NCBI GenBank assembly: GCA_947481355.1
Contig: CANKGM010000017.1
Location: forward strand, 1-18,189
DNA from: Chitinophagaceae bacterium
GTDB taxonomy: Bacteria; Bacteroidota; Bacteroidia; Chitinophagales; Chitinophagaceae
Direction of reading: 5' to 3'
Length of the DNA stretch: 18,189 nt
Made by a program: the position numbers and the translations under genes. The notes under the pieces were generated by a model. The model made no database searches and was not told where the DNA came from. It worked only from the letters and a program-made list of their open reading frames with translations. Below, one piece after another: positions 16,092 to 18,189 of this stretch (positions are counted from its first letter, which is position 1; each line of letters starts with the position of its first letter).

Positions 16092-16979
16092 ATGCACGTA
16101 CAAGATAGTTGCCCGGTTTGTGGAAATGCTGATTCTAACCTGATCTTTTCGGTAAAGGATTATACCGTTTCCCATTCCATGTTTGATGTGGTAGAATGTG
16201 CTCATTGTTCTCATCGCTTTACTCATGAAATACCTAACCTTGACCAAATTGGAGCATATTACAAATCTGATCAATACATTTCACATACGGATAGCAATCA
16301 GGGGCTATTGAATAAAGTATATCAATTTGTAAGAAACATTTCTTTGGTTTCAAAAAGAGAGTTAATTGAACAGTCTACCGGACAAAAAAAAGGTAAGCTA
16401 TTAGATTACGGATGTGGAACAGGTGCTTTTTTGAATGAAATGAAAACGGCAGGATGGAATATTGCTGGTATTGAACCTGATGCAGGTGCCATGGATAAAG
16501 CAATTCAATTAACAGGAGCGAATATCCAATCTCCAGCTTTTTTATCGACCCTTGAGTCTGAACGATTTGATGCCATTACCCTTTGGCATGTACTAGAACA
16601 TGTGCATACATTGCATGAAACCATTGATCTACTTAAGGCTTTATTGAAGCCTGGAGGAACGTTGATCATTGCTGTGCCCAATTATACTTCTTATGATGCT
16701 CGCTACTACAAGAACTATTGGGCTGCTTATGATGTACCCAGACATCTCTATCATTTTAGTCCAATGTCTATGCAAAAATTAATTTCATCTCATGGGATGA
16801 CCGTTGAAAAGATTCTGCCAATGTGGTTCGACTCATTCTATGTGTCATTACTGAGTGAAAAGTATAGGAAGAATCTCTTTGGACCACTTTATGCTTGTTT
16901 CATAGGATTAGTATCTAACATCAATGCACTTTTTAATAAAGAGCAATGTAGCTCACAGATTTATGTGATCAAGAAATAG
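16092..16979 (+). CDS. Class I SAM-dependent methyltransferase with N-terminal Zn-binding motif
   Basis: A 295-residue cytoplasmic methyltransferase. The N-terminus carries two CxxC pairs, CPVC at 7-10 and CAHC at 36-39, a probable zinc knuckle common in this subfamily. The Rossmann-fold catalytic domain spans about 100-230, with the SAM-binding motif I LDYGCGTGAFL at 104-114, the acidic end of strand 2 in GIEPD at 126-130, and FDAITLWHVLEHVH as motif II/III. The pattern resembles methyltransferases acting on small molecules or sugar-linked substrates (the C-methyltransferase/UbiG-like group), but the substrate is unknown. It follows the HU-type gene by 9 nt and is probably the last gene of that operon; its stop is 4 nt from the convergent protease gene. 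Whether it acts on its operon partners is open. Confidence 0.88.
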   Translation: MHVQDSCPVCGNADSNLIFSVKDYTVSHSMFDVVECAHCSHRFTHEIPNLDQIGAYYKSDQYISHTDSNQGLLNKVYQFVRNISLVSKRELIEQSTGQKKGKLLDYGCGTGAFLNEMKTAGWNIAGIEPDAGAMDKAIQLTGANIQSPAFLSTLESERFDAITLWHVLEHVHTLHETIDLLKALLKPGGTLIIAVPNYTSYDARYYKNYWAAYDVPRHLYHFSPMSMQKLISSHGMTVEKILPMWFDSFYVSLLSEKYRKNLFGPLYACFIGLVSNINALFNKEQCSSQIYVIKK

Positions 16980-16983
16980 GACC

Positions 16984-18189
16984 TTACTGAATTGATTCTA
17001 ACCCTTTCTTCATTGATGGGTCTATGCTATTCAAGACCTGGAAATATCCTGTTTCGCCAAACAGTATTCTTGCAATCATCGCTTTTATTCTATTACCCAA
17101 AAATCGCTTCGAATTTTCGTTTTTGATAGAGAGCGTTATGCCATCTTTTTTTACAAAATCCATTAACAAAGACATATAATTTTTCGGAAGTGCAAATTGA
17201 TTATTAAAGTCGTTGCTGTTTTTGTAGTTACCTAAAGCGGTTTTGTTTGTCATGTAATAGTTGTACGCAAAATTAGACAGTGTATTTTTTGCATAGAGCC
17301 TATTTAGGCTGGTGTCGAATAATGCACTATCTATTGCTATAAAATAATCTGGTGTAATACCACCACCACCGTAAAGCAATTTTCCTGAGGCTGTCTTGTA
17401 CTTTTTACCATGTTGTATTGCGGCAGTATCCTTTTCCTCTTGTGTTTGATTATGTAATCGATTTACAATTTCCATATTGTATTCATCACTGCCATTCTGA
17501 TATGATTTTTGAATGCTTCTTCCAAGTGGAGTATAGTATCTTGCCGTGGTTAATCGTAGTGCTGATCCGTCAGAAAGTGTATATTGTTCTTGTACAAGTC
17601 CCTTGCCAAAACTCCTTCTCCCAATAATCGTTGCACGGTCTAAGTCTTGTAGTGCACCTGCTAGTACTTCACTTGCTGAAGCAGATCCTTCATTCATCAG
17701 AATGGCTACTTTTCCTTCTTCGAATAAGCCAGGTCTTTTGCAGAGGTATTCCTTTCTAGGGTTGTTTTTACCTTGTGTATATACGATAAGTTTATTATCA
17801 CCAATAAATTCATCGGCAATATCAACTGCTTCCTCTAGAATACCTCCTCCATTGTCGCGCAAGTCGAGTATCATACTTTTCATTCCTTGATTCTTTAATG
17901 ATTCAAGGGATTTCATAAATTCCTCATAGGTCGTTCCAGAAAAACGATTTAATCTAATATATCCTGTATTGGCATCAAGCATATATGATGCATCAACCGA
18001 TTTTAGTGGGATAGTACCTCGAGCTATTTTTTTTACGATGATGTTTTTGTCTCGTTGAATCTTCAATGTTACTTCAGTGCCAGAGGGACCCTTAACCCAT
18101 TTTTTAAACTGTTCAGTGTCTTTAATGCCTATAGCCGTCGAATCATTCACCGCTATAATCCGGTCACCTATTTTTAGTCCTGCATTAAA
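16984..18189 (-). CDS. S41 family C-terminal processing protease (N-terminus outside window)
   Basis: The frame is open to the window edge, so the N-terminal part (signal and start of the PDZ domain) is missing; 401 residues are visible. A GTG at 18148-18150 is internal, because the frame continues upstream through GLKIGDRIIAVNDS, a PDZ carboxylate-binding stretch. The S41 protease domain follows, with GYIRLNRFSGTTYEEF, ILDLRDNGGGILEEAVDIA, and the Ser-Lys dyad: Ser in NEGSASASE (codon 17677-17679) and Lys in SFGKG (codon 17602-17604), 25 residues apart as in E. coli Prc. These enzymes cleave proteins near their C-termini in the periplasm. After the protease core, a C-terminal extension of about 120 residues contains a helical region (NTLSNFAYNYYM and beyond) typical of Bacteroidota members. 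It converges on the methyltransferase gene with 4 nt between stops. Confidence 0.92.
   Translation of the reverse strand, partial: FNAGLKIGDRIIAVNDSTAIGIKDTEQFKKWVKGPSGTEVTLKIQRDKNIIVKKIARGTIPLKSVDASYMLDANTGYIRLNRFSGTTYEEFMKSLESLKNQGMKSMILDLRDNGGGILEEAVDIADEFIGDNKLIVYTQGKNNPRKEYLCKRPGLFEEGKVAILMNEGSASASEVLAGALQDLDRATIIGRRSFGKGLVQEQYTLSDGSALRLTTARYYTPLGRSIQKSYQNGSDEYNMEIVNRLHNQTQEEKDTAAIQHGKKYKTASGKLLYGGGGITPDYFIAIDSALFDTSLNRLYAKNTLSNFAYNYYMTNKTALGNYKNSNDFNNQFALPKNYMSLLMDFVKKDGITLSIKNENSKRFLGNRIKAMIARILFGETGYFQVLNSIDPSMKKGLESIQ

Noticed and set aside
17546..17890. A 114-codon plus-strand open frame opposite the S41 protease
   Set aside because: It is antisense to the conserved catalytic core of the protease; its serine- and proline-rich translation looks like a mirror of that core.

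Overview
This 18.2 kb window is a stretch of AT-rich chromosome from a member of the Bacteroidota. It is packed with genes and contains no RNA genes, insertion sequences, CRISPR arrays or phage genes that I can see. The assignment rests on several points: a tandem-HU CCDC81-type membrane protein, a plug-less outer-membrane barrel coupled to a large TPR protein, a secreted prolyl-oligopeptidase of the long Bacteroidota type, two sites matching the Bacteroidota -7 promoter consensus TAnnTTTG, and the absence of obvious Shine-Dalgarno sequences. I cannot resolve the class or genus.

The layout is four blocks of alternating strand. Block 1 (plus, up to 4712) has the possible tail of an upstream gene, a dolichol-phosphate-mannose-synthase-like glycosyltransferase, an EamA-type transporter and an exported S9 peptidase. 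Block 2 (minus, 10529 down to 4718) reads, in transcription order, DoxX membrane protein, YbgC/FadM-like thioesterase, CinA, a lipoyl-bearing 2-oxoacid dehydrogenase E2 and a cobalamin-type radical SAM protein. The first three are spaced 9-10 nt apart and are probably one operon; a promoter-like site in front of E2 suggests it can start its own transcript. Block 3 (plus, 10693-16979) is a very tight four-gene operon: exported TPR protein, outer-membrane barrel (4-nt ATGA overlap), membrane-anchored tandem-HU protein and zinc-motif methyltransferase. Block 4 (minus, 16984 to the window edge) is the C-terminal part of an S41 carboxy-terminal processing protease. Blocks 1/2 and 3/4 converge with only 5 and 4 nt between stop codons.

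The most interesting part is block 3 with the 139-bp gap in front of it. From the proteins' predicted locations the operon would supply an outer-membrane part, a periplasmic part, an inner-membrane part with a DNA-binding-type fold in the cytoplasm, and a methyltransferase. The gap holds a perfect DnaA-box nonamer, a weaker copy 10 bp further on, a 16-bp perfect palindrome and a -7 promoter match. Whether these add up to an envelope-to-chromosome link is inference only. All gaps between genes are under 300 bases; the longest, 10530-10692, is described in the features.
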